64,000 nt of DNA from Hydrogenophaga pseudoflava NBRC 102511 (GTDB lineage Bacteria; Pseudomonadota; Gammaproteobacteria; Burkholderiales; Burkholderiaceae_C): NCBI RefSeq assembly GCF_001592285.1, contig NZ_BCWQ01000007.1, positions 167,781 to 231,780 of the forward strand, read 5' to 3'. Every line of letters begins with the position of its first letter. The first letter of the stretch is position 1. Below are positions 23,081 to 33,474 of this stretch, piece after piece. Position numbers and translations under genes: made by a program. The notes under the pieces were generated by a model that was not told where the DNA came from, did not search any database, and saw nothing but the letters and a program-made list of their open reading frames with translations.

Positions 23081-23586
23081 TTCGAGGCTTCCTCTTGCAG
23101 CAGGTACACCAGGTCCAGCTCCGGGCTGGCGTGACCCAGCGCGGTCAGCGCCGCTGTGATCTGGCCGCGGTGGTGCGTGCCGTGGTTGAACACGTGGGCC
23201 AGCGTAGGCGCAAAGGGCAGGCTCATCACCTGGCCGCGCATGTTGGTGTAGTTCAGGGCCCCGTCGAAGCGCTCGGCGGGCCAGTCCTCGATCAGAGGCA
23301 GCCAGTTGGCCGCGCCGCCCTTGAGCGCCTGGCCCAGCCGGTCGCGGTCGGGCTCGACCTCGGCGTTCAGCTCCACCTTGGGCGAGACGCCCCGGGCAAA
23401 ACGCGGATACCACAGCATGTGCTCGCCCACCAGCAGGTGGTTCAGCGTGCCGTGGATGCTCTTGAAGAACAGGCCCACGTCCTTGCGGTAGTCGGCGTCG
23501 GACACATTCGCCACCGCGTCGAGCAGGCGGCGTGTGGCCCACACGTTGTAGCGGGCGAGCTGCAGGAAGTGGGCGCAGGCGTCCAT
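23077..23586 (-). CDS. DinB family protein
   Basis: 169 residues. Four-helix DinB/YfiT fold: ARYNVWATRRLLDAV at the start, then FKSIHGTLNHLLVGEHMLWYPRF with one metal His and HVFNHGTHHRGQITAALTALG with the other two. Members are metal-dependent, often thiol (glutathione, bacillithiol, mycothiol) transferases or hydrolases. Placed exactly between the carboxylase beta subunit (7-base gap) and the hydratase (4-base overlap), so it is co-expressed with leucine degradation; a role in CoA-thioester or thiol handling is speculation. Confidence 0.88.
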   Translation of the reverse strand: MDACAHFLQLARYNVWATRRLLDAVANVSDADYRKDVGLFFKSIHGTLNHLLVGEHMLWYPRFARGVSPKVELNAEVEPDRDRLGQALKGGAANWLPLIEDWPAERFDGALNYTNMRGQVMSLPFAPTLAHVFNHGTHHRGQITAALTALGHASPELDLVYLLQEEASK

Positions 23587-23593
23587 GCCGGCC

Positions 23594-25216
23594 TCACATG
23601 CGGAACAGGCCGAACTTGGTGTCCGGAATCGGCGCGTTCAGCGAGGCGGAGAGGCCCAGCGCCAGCACGCGGCGCGTGTCGGCCGGGTCGATCACGCCGT
23701 CGTCCCACAGGCGCGCGGTGGCGTAGTAGGGGTGGCCCTGCACCTCGTACTGTTCCTTGATGGGGGCCTTGAACGCGGCCTCTTCCTCGGCGCTCCAGCT
23801 GCCGCCCTTGCCTTCGATGCCATCGCGCTTGACGGTGGCCAGCACGCTCGCGGCCTGCTCGCCGCCCATGACCGAGATGCGCGCGTTCGGCCACATCCAC
23901 AGGAAGCGCGGGCTGTAGGCGCGGCCGCACATGCCGTAGTTGCCGGCACCGAAGCTGCCGCCGATGATGACGGTGAACTTGGGCACCGCAGCGGTGGCCA
24001 CGGCCGTCACCATCTTGGCGCCGTTGCGGGCGATGCCTTCGTTCTCGTACTTGCGGCCGACCATGAAGCCGGTGATGTTCTGCAGGAAGACCAGCGGGGT
24101 CTTGCGCTGGCAGCACAGCTCGATGAAGTGCGCGCCCTTGAGCGCCGACTCGGAAAACAGGATGCCGTTGTTGGCGATGATGCCGACCGGCATGCCTTCG
24201 ATGCGCGCAAACCCGCAGACCAGCGTGGTGCCGAAGCGCGCCTTGAATTCGTCGAACTCGGAACCGTCGACGATGCGGGCGATGATCTCGCGCACATCGA
24301 ACGGTTTGCGGGTGTCGGTCGGGATCACGCCGTACAGCTCCTCTGCCGGGTACAGCGGTGCGACCGGGTCGATGGTGGTGATGGGCGGGACCTTGCGGGC
24401 GTTGAGGTTCTTCACCGCCTGGCGCGCCAGCGCGATGGCGTGCAGGTCGTTCTGCGCCAGGTGGTCGGCCACGCCCGAGAGGCGCGTGTGCACGTCACCA
24501 CCGCCCAGGTCTTCGGCGCTCACCACCTCGCCGGTGGCGGCCTTCACCAGCGGCGGGCCGCCCAGGAAGATGGTGCCCTGGTTCTTGACGATGATGGTCT
24601 CGTCGCTCATGGCCGGCACATAGGCGCCGCCCGCCGTGCACGAGCCCATGACCACCGCGATCTGCGCGATGCCCTGCGCGCTCATGTTGGCCTGGTTGAA
24701 GAAGATGCGGCCGAAGTGGTCGCGGTCGGGGAAGACCTCGTCCTGGTTCGGCAGGTTGGCGCCGCCCGAGTCCACCAGGTAGATGCAGGGCAGGCGGTTC
24801 TGCTGCGCCACCTCTTGCGCCCGCAGGTGCTTCTTGACGGTCAGCGGGTAGTAGGTGCCGCCCTTCACCGTCGCGTCGTTGCAGACGATCATGCAGTCCA
24901 CGCCACTCACGCGGCCGATACCGGCGATGACACCCGCGCAGGGCGCGCTGTCGCTGCCGTCGCGGTCCGGGTACATGCCCATCGCGGCCAGCGGGCTGAG
25001 CTCCAGAAACGGCGTGCCCGGGTCCAGCAGCATCTGCACCCGGTCGCGTGGCAGCAGCTTGCCGCGTGCGGTGTGTTTGGCGCGGGCGGCCTCGCCACCG
25101 CCGAGCGTGGCCTTCTGGATCTGCGCCTTCAGGTCGTCGACCACCGCGCGCATGGCGGCGGCGTTGGCCTGGAAGTCGGCGGAGCGGGCGTTGAGTTTGG
25201 TGTCGAGTGCGGGCAT
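23594..25216 (-). CDS. liuB: methylcrotonyl-CoA carboxylase beta (carboxyltransferase) subunit
   Basis: 540 residues. Transfers CO2 from carboxybiotin to 3-methylcrotonyl-CoA. Both carboxyltransferase halves are present: [26 protein letters not shown] in the N half with [15 protein letters not shown] and [17 protein letters not shown], and the C half with [26 protein letters not shown] and [24 protein letters not shown]. Length equals that of MccB/LiuB. Follows the acyl-CoA synthetase gene by 13 bases. Confidence 0.96.
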   Translation of the reverse strand: MPALDTKLNARSADFQANAAAMRAVVDDLKAQIQKATLGGGEAARAKHTARGKLLPRDRVQMLLDPGTPFLELSPLAAMGMYPDRDGSDSAPCAGVIAGIGRVSGVDCMIVCNDATVKGGTYYPLTVKKHLRAQEVAQQNRLPCIYLVDSGGANLPNQDEVFPDRDHFGRIFFNQANMSAQGIAQIAVVMGSCTAGGAYVPAMSDETIIVKNQGTIFLGGPPLVKAATGEVVSAEDLGGGDVHTRLSGVADHLAQNDLHAIALARQAVKNLNARKVPPITTIDPVAPLYPAEELYGVIPTDTRKPFDVREIIARIVDGSEFDEFKARFGTTLVCGFARIEGMPVGIIANNGILFSESALKGAHFIELCCQRKTPLVFLQNITGFMVGRKYENEGIARNGAKMVTAVATAAVPKFTVIIGGSFGAGNYGMCGRAYSPRFLWMWPNARISVMGGEQAASVLATVKRDGIEGKGGSWSAEEEAAFKAPIKEQYEVQGHPYYATARLWDDGVIDPADTRRVLALGLSASLNAPIPDTKFGLFRM

Positions 25217-25229
25217 GGTGTGCTCTGGT

Positions 25230-26933
<1,704 letters not shown>

Positions 26934-26983
26934 GGGGTTTGTCTCCTCTGGCGTACAGGCGAAATCCGGTCACCAGCATAGCG

Positions 26984-27007
26984 GCCTGCCCCGGTTTCGG
27001 GGCGGGC
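26984..27007. promoter_or_regulatory. inverted repeat in the divergent acyl-CoA synthetase / AraC promoter region
   Basis: GCCTGCCCCG and CGGGGCGGGC form ten-base arms (nine Watson-Crick pairs and one G-T) around GTTT. On the minus strand a TATGCT -10-like hexamer follows at about 26976. The element sits centrally between the two divergent starts and could be an operator or a mRNA hairpin. Confidence 0.35.
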
Positions 27008-27049
27008 AAACAGGTTACAAATCGCGCCATACGTGGCAGACTCCCGGCA

Positions 27050-28093
27050 ATGCCCGTCCCGCGCCCGAACGCCCACGCCCGTAACACTGTCGTCGCGGCC
27101 ACCCCGATGGCCTTTGTGCAGGCGATTGCACGCGCCTATGCGCTGCGGCAGCTGGCACCCGACGCCGCGCTCGCCGCCGCACAAATCGCGCCAGCCGATC
27201 TGGACCGGCCCGGCGCCCGCATCACCGCCCTGCAGATGGAGTGGCTCTCGGCCGCCGCCATGCAGGAGCTCGACGACGAAGGTCTGGGCTGGTTCGCGCG
27301 CCCCCTGCCCTGGGGCAGCTACGGCATGCTCGCCCGCGCCTCGCTGTCGGCCCCAACGCTGGGCGTGGCGCTCAAGCGCTGGTGCCGCCACCACGGCCTG
27401 CTCACGCGCGACATCACGCTCGCCGTCCAGACCGAGGGCGACGAGGCCCGCATCGTGCTCGGCGAACACCGCCCGCCCGGCGGCGACGGTTCGCTGCGCG
27501 AGTTCTGCTTCGTCTCGGTGCTGCGCAACATCCACGGCCTGGCCTGCTGGTTCGTGGACTCGCGCATCCCGCTGCTGGGCGCCTGCTTCCCCTTCGCCGC
27601 ACCGCCACACGCCCAGGCCTACCGCGTGTTGTTCGACGGCCCCACGCGCTTCGACGCGGAAGACACGGCGATCCGCTTCGATGCCCGCTACCTGGCCCTG
27701 CCCATCAAGCGCGACGAGGCCGCGATGAACCAGATGCTGCAGCGCGCGCTGCCGATCCAGGTGCGCCCCTACCGGCGCGACCGCCTGCTGGTGCAGCGCG
27801 TGCGGCAGGTGCTGCTGAACCAGCCCCAGGACGCCCACAACGCCGACGACCTGGCCGCCCTGCTCCACACCTCGGCGCGCACCCTGCACCGGCAACTGAA
27901 GGAAGAAGGCGCCACGCTGCAGGCCCTGAAAGACGAGGTGCGGCGCGAGCGCGCGATGGCGCTGCTGCAGCGCACGAATCGCCCCATCAAGCAGATTGCC
28001 GCGGCGACCGGCTTCCTGAACGAAAAGAGCTTCATCCGCGCGTTCAAAACCTGGACCGGGATGGCACCGGGCGAGTGGAGGGCCATGCGGTGA
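27050..28093 (+). CDS. AraC-family transcriptional regulator (OruR/arabinose-binding-like N domain)
   Basis: 347 residues. The N-terminal about 200 residues match the ligand-binding region of OruR/ArgR-like AraC regulators (PDAALAAAQIAPADLDRPGARITALQMEWL; WGSYGMLARASLSAPTLGVALKRW). The C-terminal about 100 residues hold two helix-turn-helix units: DDLAALLHTSARTLHRQLKEEG and IKQIAAATGFLNEKSFIRAFKTWTG. The ATG before PVPRPNAH is chosen; the frame above it runs into the promoter. Divergent from the acyl-CoA synthetase-carboxylase operon, which it most likely activates, since that operon has no LiuR palindrome. Confidence 0.9.
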   Translation: MPVPRPNAHARNTVVAATPMAFVQAIARAYALRQLAPDAALAAAQIAPADLDRPGARITALQMEWLSAAAMQELDDEGLGWFARPLPWGSYGMLARASLSAPTLGVALKRWCRHHGLLTRDITLAVQTEGDEARIVLGEHRPPGGDGSLREFCFVSVLRNIHGLACWFVDSRIPLLGACFPFAAPPHAQAYRVLFDGPTRFDAEDTAIRFDARYLALPIKRDEAAMNQMLQRALPIQVRPYRRDRLLVQRVRQVLLNQPQDAHNADDLAALLHTSARTLHRQLKEEGATLQALKDEVRRERAMALLQRTNRPIKQIAAATGFLNEKSFIRAFKTWTGMAPGEWRAMR

Positions 28094-28159
28094 AGCACGA
28101 CCGTGGCAGGCGCCACAGCGGCTCAGACGCGATCCGCAGCGAATGCACTCCGTGCCGAC

Positions 28160-29152
28160 CTACAGGTGGTAGTGGCCCGCAGCCTCCGGCTGATACAGCA
28201 CCTTGCCAATGCGGATGTGGCAAGTCCGGTTCGGCATCCGCCAATTGAAGGCATCGCCTTCCTTGTAGCCCAGGATCGCGGTGCCGATACCGGAGAACAC
28301 CGACAGCTTCCCTGCGTGATCGTCTGCATCTTCCGGGTATACCAGCACAACCTCCCGCTCTTCGTCATCCACCTTCAGCAAGGCCCTTGAGTTCATCGTG
28401 ACAACGTCCTCCGCCACCTCCCTGGGATCGACGACGACGGCGCGCTCGATTTCGTGCTCCAGCTCGAAAATCTCCGACCCTGGCTCGAGGTCGACCAAGC
28501 TCCTGAGACGGGCCTTGTCGACCTCGGTGATGTGAATGTCGGCGACATGAACCGCAGGACTTTCCCGCAACAGCCTGAGATAGCGCGCCGATTCCATGAC
28601 CAGCGACTTGATCGTTGGCGTTTCGCTGTGCAGCACGAAGCCACTTCGCAGGAAAGCGTTCAATGATCTGACGTTGTCCGGGTGGATATTGGCGATGAGC
28701 CTCTCGGCCCGCATCTCGAAGAAGGCGAGCTTCATGCCTTCTCGGATCGCGCTCGCGCCAAGCTTGCGCCCCCAGTTGTCGCGGTTCCCAATGACCAGGA
28801 CCATCTCGCAGTTCGACCCCGTCTTGACCAGACGCACAAAGCCCACCGGCACGTCGTGCTGGTCGCAGGCCATGAAGAACCGCCCGCCCTGGTTGAACAA
28901 ATGGGTCAGGATGGGCAACTGAACCCGACCGAGAACCTGCTCGATCATTCGGGAGACGTTGCGCGAATCGCTCAAGTAGCGAGTGACCGCCTCATCCTCC
29001 AGCCAGTCCGTCAGCGTCAGCGCGTTGGAGCGCGTGATCTCGGGGCAAAGGGCAATGAAAGGTGTGTTCATCTCGACAGCGCCTGCGAGCACCCTGCTGT
29101 GGCAGTTGGCGTTGTCGGGCGGCGGCCAAAGACTGTGGTGGTGAACATTCAT
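28160..29152 (-). CDS. GNAT acetyltransferase fused to Rnk/GreA-C-like domain
   Basis: 330 residues, two domains. Residues about 30-195 are a GNAT fold (LTLTDWLEDEAVTRYLSDS; VIGNRDNWGRKLGASAIREGM acetyl-CoA loop; IHPDNVRSLNAFLRSGFV). Residues about 200-330 resemble Rnk, the regulator of nucleoside diphosphate kinase with a GreA/GreB C-terminal domain (DIHITEVDKARLRSLVDL; VYPEDADDHAGKLSVFSGIGTAILGYKEGD). Rnk-type domains bind RNA polymerase, so the fusion may bring an acetyltransferase there; that is inference. The ATG chosen has AGGAG five bases upstream. GC is lower than in neighbours. Confidence 0.85.
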   Translation of the reverse strand: MNVHHHSLWPPPDNANCHSRVLAGAVEMNTPFIALCPEITRSNALTLTDWLEDEAVTRYLSDSRNVSRMIEQVLGRVQLPILTHLFNQGGRFFMACDQHDVPVGFVRLVKTGSNCEMVLVIGNRDNWGRKLGASAIREGMKLAFFEMRAERLIANIHPDNVRSLNAFLRSGFVLHSETPTIKSLVMESARYLRLLRESPAVHVADIHITEVDKARLRSLVDLEPGSEIFELEHEIERAVVVDPREVAEDVVTMNSRALLKVDDEEREVVLVYPEDADDHAGKLSVFSGIGTAILGYKEGDAFNWRMPNRTCHIRIGKVLYQPEAAGHYHL

Positions 29153-29786
29153 AAAACTCCTATTTGACAAAGATGGTTCAGCACCGAACGTCAAGGAACG
29201 GGCATCAAGGAACCACGGAGGGGCGAGCAAGCGTCGTCACGTGCAAGAACACAACGTGCTGAGAAAGCACGTCTACGACGCGAAGAGGGAAAGCGCGAGA
29301 TCTGGATGTGCCGGACCGCATGCGGTCGACCACTGTCTCGCTTCAGATGAGCCCGGCGATAGGGATGATGCGCTGCGAGTAACGCGTATCGCCGGGCTTA
29401 GGAGTCTGCGGCCGTCAAGCAGACTCTGGGCCGTTCCGGGTGGAACAGCGCTGCACCACCCCGCTTCGACGCCACACAGGGTGCGAATGTCATTGGAATG
29501 GAGTGCGACAACAACGCCATGGCTCGACTATAGGGCGATGCCAGGAAGCCTGTCAAACCCGGCCCGCCCCCGCTGCCGCCGAATGGGTTCAGCTGAGGGC
29601 TCCCGTTCAGATCATCAGCCGACGAGGTTGACACCCCGGGGCTACGCACACCCCCCGGCGCGGGGGATCCTGCGCAACACCGTGGATCGGTCACCGCTTT
29701 GGCCACCGAAAGGCGAGCCTGTGCGCTCTGACATCACGTCCAATAGCCACGCGCCACAATAGGCGACGCCTCACCCGGAGACCCTG
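29153..29786. other. 634-base gene-free stretch
   Basis: No convincing coding sequence lies between the GNAT-Rnk fusion and the DUF1499 gene. Open frames here have no starts with ribosome-binding sites and no recognisable protein character. The left third holds the inverted-repeat cluster described separately. A GC hairpin (CCCCC-GGCGC-GGGGG) lies at 29652-29666. The leaders of the two flanking, diverging genes must lie within it. Confidence 0.6.
29254..29461. other. cluster of stem-loops, candidate structured RNA or mobile remnant
   Basis: Successive inverted repeats with little space between: ACGTGCT/AGCACGT (29254-29272); perfect palindrome GACCGCATGCGGTC (29314-29327); GCCCGGCGATA/TATCGCCGGGC, 11 perfect pairs around 25 bases (29351-29397); GAGTCTGC/GCAGACTC (29402-29426); GTTCC/GGAAC (29433-29446), which competes with GGGTGG/CCACCC (29438-29461). 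Such density outside genes suggests a folded transcript. No family (RNase P, tmRNA, 6S, SRP) is recognised, and no sound promoter or T-run was found. Confidence 0.4.
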
Positions 29787-30281
29787 ATGGCACTGCTCAA
29801 ATGGACCTTGTGCGCCTTGCTGGTAGCGGCCACCACTCTTGTGCTGGCCGGGCAGCTCGGGCTGCTCGGCGGTCGCATGCCTGACGACCTCGGTGTGAAA
29901 GACGGCCGGCTCAAACCACCCTCTGCCACTGAAAACAGCGTCAGCAGCCAGGCCGGCCTCTACCCCGACCACCCCATGCGCGCCTACGCCGAGATTGCGC
30001 CGCTGCCGCTCCAAGGCGACGGCCCCGCCACCCTCGCCCGCCTCCGGCAGCTGCTGCAGGACATGCCGGGCGTGACGATCGTTGAGGACGGAGGCGACGG
30101 CTACCTCTACGCCCAGTGCACCACGCGCTGGATGAAATTCGTCGACGACCTCGAACTCTGGGTCGACCCGGTCCAGCAGGTGGTGCAGGTGCGCTCGGCC
30201 TCGCGCGTGGGGCGCAAGGACTTCGGGGTGAACCGGGAGCGGGTGGAGACGTTGCGGGCGGGGTTGGCCGCATTGAACTGA
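29787..30281 (+). CDS. DUF1499 protein with N-terminal membrane anchor or signal
   Basis: 164 residues. N-terminal hydrophobic segment (WTLCALLVAATTLVLAGQLGLL) without clear cleavage. The C-terminal half is DUF1499: MKFVDDLELWVDPVQQVVQVRSASRVGRKDFGVNRERVETLRAGL. Family role is unknown. The ATG is preceded by CCCGGAGACC. It stands alone between the gene-free stretch and a lipoprotein gene. Confidence 0.88.
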   Translation: MALLKWTLCALLVAATTLVLAGQLGLLGGRMPDDLGVKDGRLKPPSATENSVSSQAGLYPDHPMRAYAEIAPLPLQGDGPATLARLRQLLQDMPGVTIVEDGGDGYLYAQCTTRWMKFVDDLELWVDPVQQVVQVRSASRVGRKDFGVNRERVETLRAGLAALN

Positions 30282-30473
30282 GAGCCCCGGCACCACCGGC
30301 TGCCGACCTTCAGAGTCTTTTCAAAGCGAATCGCAATTCAGCGCGGTCGACTTTCCCTCCCCCTCGATCGGAAGCAACCGATTCCAGTTTTTTGACCGAA
30401 TACACTGCACGCGCGCAACCAATCGAATGGGCGTGCACCTTCCCTATTCACAAGCCATCGCAACAAAAATTCA

Positions 30474-30938
30474 ATGAAGATTACATCTATCGCTGTCATC
30501 GCCGCCGCCCTGCTCATGTCCGGATGCGCATCCGTGAACATGGCATCCAAGGAACAATCGGCGAAGGCCAAGGAGTTCAATCCGCCCAGCCCTGGGAATG
30601 CTGGCCTCTACATCTACAGAAACAGCTACATGGGCCGGGCACTCAAAAAAGACATCTGGGTGGACGACAAATGCATCGGAGAAAGCGCGCCAGACGTTTT
30701 CTTCTACACCGAGGTTGAGGGCGGTAAAACCCACCGAATCGACACGGAATCCGAGTTTTCTCCAAACAGCCTGGAACTCCTTTTTGAGTCAGGCAAGAAC
30801 TACTTCATCAAGCAGTTCATCAAGATGGGCGCATTTGTTGGCGGAGCGGGGCTTGTGCAGGTTCAGGAAAGGCAAGGCATGACCGATGTGGTGGAACTGG
30901 ACATGGCTCTTCCCGGAAACTGCAGCTCAACCAAATAG
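30474..30938 (+). CDS. DUF2846 family lipoprotein
   Basis: 154 residues. Lipoprotein signal: MKITSIAVIAAALLMSGCAS with lipobox LMSGC, so lipid-modified and envelope-anchored. The mature part (AGLYIYRNSYMGRALKKDIWVDDKCIGESAPDVFFYTEVEGGKTH) matches DUF2846. Function unknown. Codon use is visibly more A/T-rich than in neighbours (Lys AAA/AAG, Asn AAC, Phe TTT, Tyr TAC/TAT), a hint of transfer. The 192 bases before it are also of lower GC and hold only weak promoter-like sequence (TACACT). Confidence 0.85.
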   Translation: MKITSIAVIAAALLMSGCASVNMASKEQSAKAKEFNPPSPGNAGLYIYRNSYMGRALKKDIWVDDKCIGESAPDVFFYTEVEGGKTHRIDTESEFSPNSLELLFESGKNYFIKQFIKMGAFVGGAGLVQVQERQGMTDVVELDMALPGNCSSTK

Positions 30939-30984
30939 GTTGATCACCCACATCTGAACTCTAGGACATGGATTCCGCGCAGCG

Positions 30985-31875
30985 TCAGCGTCCCGCTGGC
31001 GCCCCATCCGCCGACGGCCCTGGAATCCCCCGCCCCTCCACCGTCGTCGGCGCCACCGGATGGGCGCTTGCCGACGGCCTGGCGGGCTGTACCGTCGGCG
31101 CCGCCGGAGCCGGAGCGGGTGGTGCGAGCGGCGAAGCCGTTGGCGCCGCAGCGGGTGCCGGCGCAGGCACCACCGCCTTGCCCAGCCCCAGCTGGCTCAC
31201 CAGGCTCTGCAGCGCCGCGTCCACCTGCACTTTCAGCGATTCGCGCGCCGCAGCCGCCACGTCTTCATTGAGCCGCGGGCCGGTCAGCAGGGCCGGTGCG
31301 GGCACTCGCTGGGCGGTGTTCACCGTGGCCTCACCGAGCACCGCGCCGAAGGTGCTGGGCACCAGCAGGTCGGCGCGCAACGAGACGTGCGCGGCGGATT
31401 CGGTGTTCACCCGCACAATGCTGCGCTGGGCAATGCCCAGACCGTTGAACCCCTCCCGGGTGCCCCAGAGGCTGTCGCCCGAGGGTGCGGCCGAGAGCAG
31501 CAGCACGTGGTCGGTGGGGGTCTTGAGTTCCTTCAGCTCCTTGAGCGCTTCTTCGCGGCGGGTCGAGGTGATGGTGACGCGCTGCACGCTGGAGAAGCGC
31601 CCCGAGGCCTTGAGCAGTTCCACCGTGCTGTTCTCCAGCTGTTCCTTGAGGCCCCAGCCGGGCACGAAGGCCTCGCCGAATTCGTTGTTGAACGGCGTGG
31701 TGCCGCGCCAGGACAAGCGCAGCGTGGTGCCCACGGTGCTGATGACGGTGATGGAACGGCCCTGCAGCCGCGCCTGCACGCTGGGTTTGTCGACGGTGGC
31801 GCAACCCGCCAAGCCCAGGCTGGCCAGCGGCAGAGCGGAAGAACGGAGCAGGAGTTGTCGGCGGGTGATGGGCAT
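30985..31875 (-). CDS. lipoprotein of unknown function with Pro/Ala-rich tail
   Basis: 296 residues, not recognised. N terminus MPITRRQLLLRSSALPLASLGLAGCAT combines a twin-Arg-like RRQLLL with a lipobox (LAGC), so it is an exported lipoprotein. Residues about 40-220 read as a compact domain (ITVISTVGTTLRLSWRGTTPFNN; VEL LKASGRFSSVQRVTITS; VRVNTESAAHVSLRADLLVPS) with alternating strands, possibly a periplasmic enzyme-like or chaperone domain. The last about 70 residues are a low-complexity Pro/Ala linker (PAPAPAAAPTASPLAPPAPAP). Ten bases upstream of the HAD phosphatase stop suggests a joint transcript. Confidence 0.7.
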   Translation of the reverse strand: MPITRRQLLLRSSALPLASLGLAGCATVDKPSVQARLQGRSITVISTVGTTLRLSWRGTTPFNNEFGEAFVPGWGLKEQLENSTVELLKASGRFSSVQRVTITSTRREEALKELKELKTPTDHVLLLSAAPSGDSLWGTREGFNGLGIAQRSIVRVNTESAAHVSLRADLLVPSTFGAVLGEATVNTAQRVPAPALLTGPRLNEDVAAAARESLKVQVDAALQSLVSQLGLGKAVVPAPAPAAAPTASPLAPPAPAPAAPTVQPARPSASAHPVAPTTVEGRGIPGPSADGAPAGR

Positions 31876-31884
31876 GGCCTGTTT

Positions 31885-32547
31885 TTACCGCAGCGGGGCG
31901 AGGTGCTGCACCAGTTCGCCCATGTGCTGCATCACCCGAGCCACCGGCAGGCCGCCGAAGGCGCGGCCGTCGCCGTGCGGGCAGTAGCCCCAGACGGTGG
32001 CGCCCGCGGCGAGGCCCGCCTGCGCGCCGGTGGCGGTGTCTTCGATCACCAGGCAGCGCGCGGGGTCCACGCCCAGGTGCGCGGCCGCGGCGAGGTAGAC
32101 GTCGGGGTGCGGCTTGGAGCGCGGCAGGTCGTGGCCGCTGAAGATGCGCTCCCCGAAGTACGGCGCCATGCCGGCCATGCCGATCTGCATCACCACCTTG
32201 GGCCGGTCGGCACCCGAAGCGCAGGCGATGCGGCCCGCCGTGTGGCCGTGCGCGGCGATGACCGCGTCCAGCGCGCCGGCGACGGCCTGCAACTCGGCCA
32301 CCAGGCGCTCATTGCGGCGCGCGTAGAAGGCGCGCATCCACTCTTCGGTGAGCGGCTTTCCAGTCTCGGCTTCGATGAGCGCGCGCTGGTCGCGCACCGC
32401 GCGGCCGATGAAATGGTGTTCGCACTCGGCGGGTGTGAGCGCCCAGCCCGCCTCGTTGAGCATCTGGCGCAGCACGCCGTTGGTGATGGGCTCGCTGTCC
32501 ACCAGCACGCCATCGCAGTCGAACAGGACCGCGTCAAACCGTTCCAT
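31885..32547 (-). CDS. HAD superfamily phosphatase (phosphoglycolate phosphatase / phosphoglucomutase-like)
   Basis: 220 residues. Motif I DAVLFDCDGVLVDSEP gives the nucleophile and acid/base Asp; motif II is in ACASGADRPKV, motif III Lys in SKPHPDVYLAAA, motif IV in CLVIEDTATGAQAG. The helical cap after motif I fits subfamily IA. Substrate not determinable; a small sugar phosphate is likely. The ATG overlaps the last base of the YchJ stop (TGATG), so it is coupled to it; a TTG one codon upstream is possible. Confidence 0.9.
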   Translation of the reverse strand: MERFDAVLFDCDGVLVDSEPITNGVLRQMLNEAGWALTPAECEHHFIGRAVRDQRALIEAETGKPLTEEWMRAFYARRNERLVAELQAVAGALDAVIAAHGHTAGRIACASGADRPKVVMQIGMAGMAPYFGERIFSGHDLPRSKPHPDVYLAAAAHLGVDPARCLVIEDTATGAQAGLAAGATVWGYCPHGDGRAFGGLPVARVMQHMGELVQHLAPLR

Positions 32548-32945
32548 CAATGCATGTCTCCGTCAACGTAGTACCAGCGCCCGCCCTCGCGCACGAAGCG
32601 GCTGGTTTCGTGCAGGCGCACGCCGCGCCCGCCCAGGCGCGAACGGGCGACGAACTCGACCTCGGCGTGCTCGGCATCGATCACGCGGTGCCGCTTCACC
32701 TCCAGCCCCAGCCATTTCTGCCCCGGCTCCAGCGTGAGCCCGGCGGGCCGGGTGCTGGCGTGCCAGCTGGCTTCCAGATAGCCCACCCGGCCGAGCACGA
32801 AGGCGCTGTAGCGCGAGCGCATCAGGCACTCGGCGTCGGGCGCAGGGGTGTCGTGGTCGAGGTAGCGGCCGCAGCATGCTTCGTAGGCCGTCGCGCGGCC
32901 GCGCGCATCGGTGCGGCCACAGGGGCATGCGGTGCCAACGCTCAT
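32547..32945 (-). CDS. YchJ family (UPF0225, SEC-C-like) protein
   Basis: 132 residues. N-terminal metal-type cluster ACPCGRTDARGRATAYEACCGRY with Cys at both ends, then the YchJ block AECLMRSRYSAFVLGRVGYLEASWH, and a C-terminal NTF2-like half (VEFVARSRLGGRGVRLHETSRFVREGGRWYYVDGD). Role unknown; SEC-C motifs bind zinc. Its ATG overlaps the rhodanese stop (ATGA), so rhodanese, YchJ and HAD genes form a tight operon. Confidence 0.9.
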   Translation of the reverse strand: MSVGTACPCGRTDARGRATAYEACCGRYLDHDTPAPDAECLMRSRYSAFVLGRVGYLEASWHASTRPAGLTLEPGQKWLGLEVKRHRVIDAEHAEVEFVARSRLGGRGVRLHETSRFVREGGRWYYVDGDMH

Positions 32946-33373
32946 CCGCGCGCCGCCTTGCTGGCCGCCTTGTGCGCTTCCAGTGTTTCCGTGGGCGCGC
33001 CCGCCTTCACCCAGGCGGTGAAGCCGCCGTCGATGTGCGCCACGTTGGTCATGCCCATGTCCTTGAGCGCCTTGGTGGCCAGCGCGCTGCGCCAGCCGGC
33101 GCCGCAGAACAGCACGAACTCCTTGCCCTCGTCGCCGAACACCGGCTTGAAATAGGGCGAGTCGGGGTCGACCCAGAACTCCAGCATGCCGCGCGGCGCG
33201 TGCACGCAGCCGGGCACCGTGCCTTCGCGCTCCAGCTCGCGCGGGTCGCGGATGTCGACGATCTGCAGCGTCGGGTCGCTGCCCATGCGGGCGCGCACCT
33301 GTTCGACGCTGTAGGTGGTGATCTGCGCGTTGGCTTCGTCGACGAGGGCGCGGAACCCTTTGGTGATCGGCAT
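32942..33373 (-). CDS. rhodanese-like sulfurtransferase
   Basis: 143 residues, one rhodanese domain. Active-site loop FVLFCGAGWRSALA has the catalytic Cys in C-x4-R form; VDIRDPRELEREGTVPGCVHAPRGMLEF is the conserved N-terminal half. Transfers sulfane sulfur to thiols or cyanide. Cytoplasmic, no signal. The ATG before PITKGFRAL is preceded by CAGGAGACACCACC. First gene of the rhodanese-YchJ-HAD(-lipoprotein) unit, divergent from the glutathione S-transferase gene. Confidence 0.93.
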   Translation of the reverse strand: MPITKGFRALVDEANAQITTYSVEQVRARMGSDPTLQIVDIRDPRELEREGTVPGCVHAPRGMLEFWVDPDSPYFKPVFGDEGKEFVLFCGAGWRSALATKALKDMGMTNVAHIDGGFTAWVKAGAPTETLEAHKAASKAARG

Positions 33374-33474
33374 GGTGGTGTCTCCTGTCCGGTGGGTGGG
33401 CGAAAAGGCCATCGTAGCGCGCCCTGCAGGGCCGGCGCCAAGCTGCTAGGGTACGGGCCGCAAAGGAGATTGAC

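Noticed and set aside
29163..29168. Perfect TTGACA hexamer that could be a -35 for a plus-strand RNA
   Set aside because: No acceptable -10 at 16-18 bases.
29241..29762. A 173-codon open frame in the gene-free stretch
   Set aside because: No ribosome-binding site, no recognisable protein character, and it runs through the inverted repeats.
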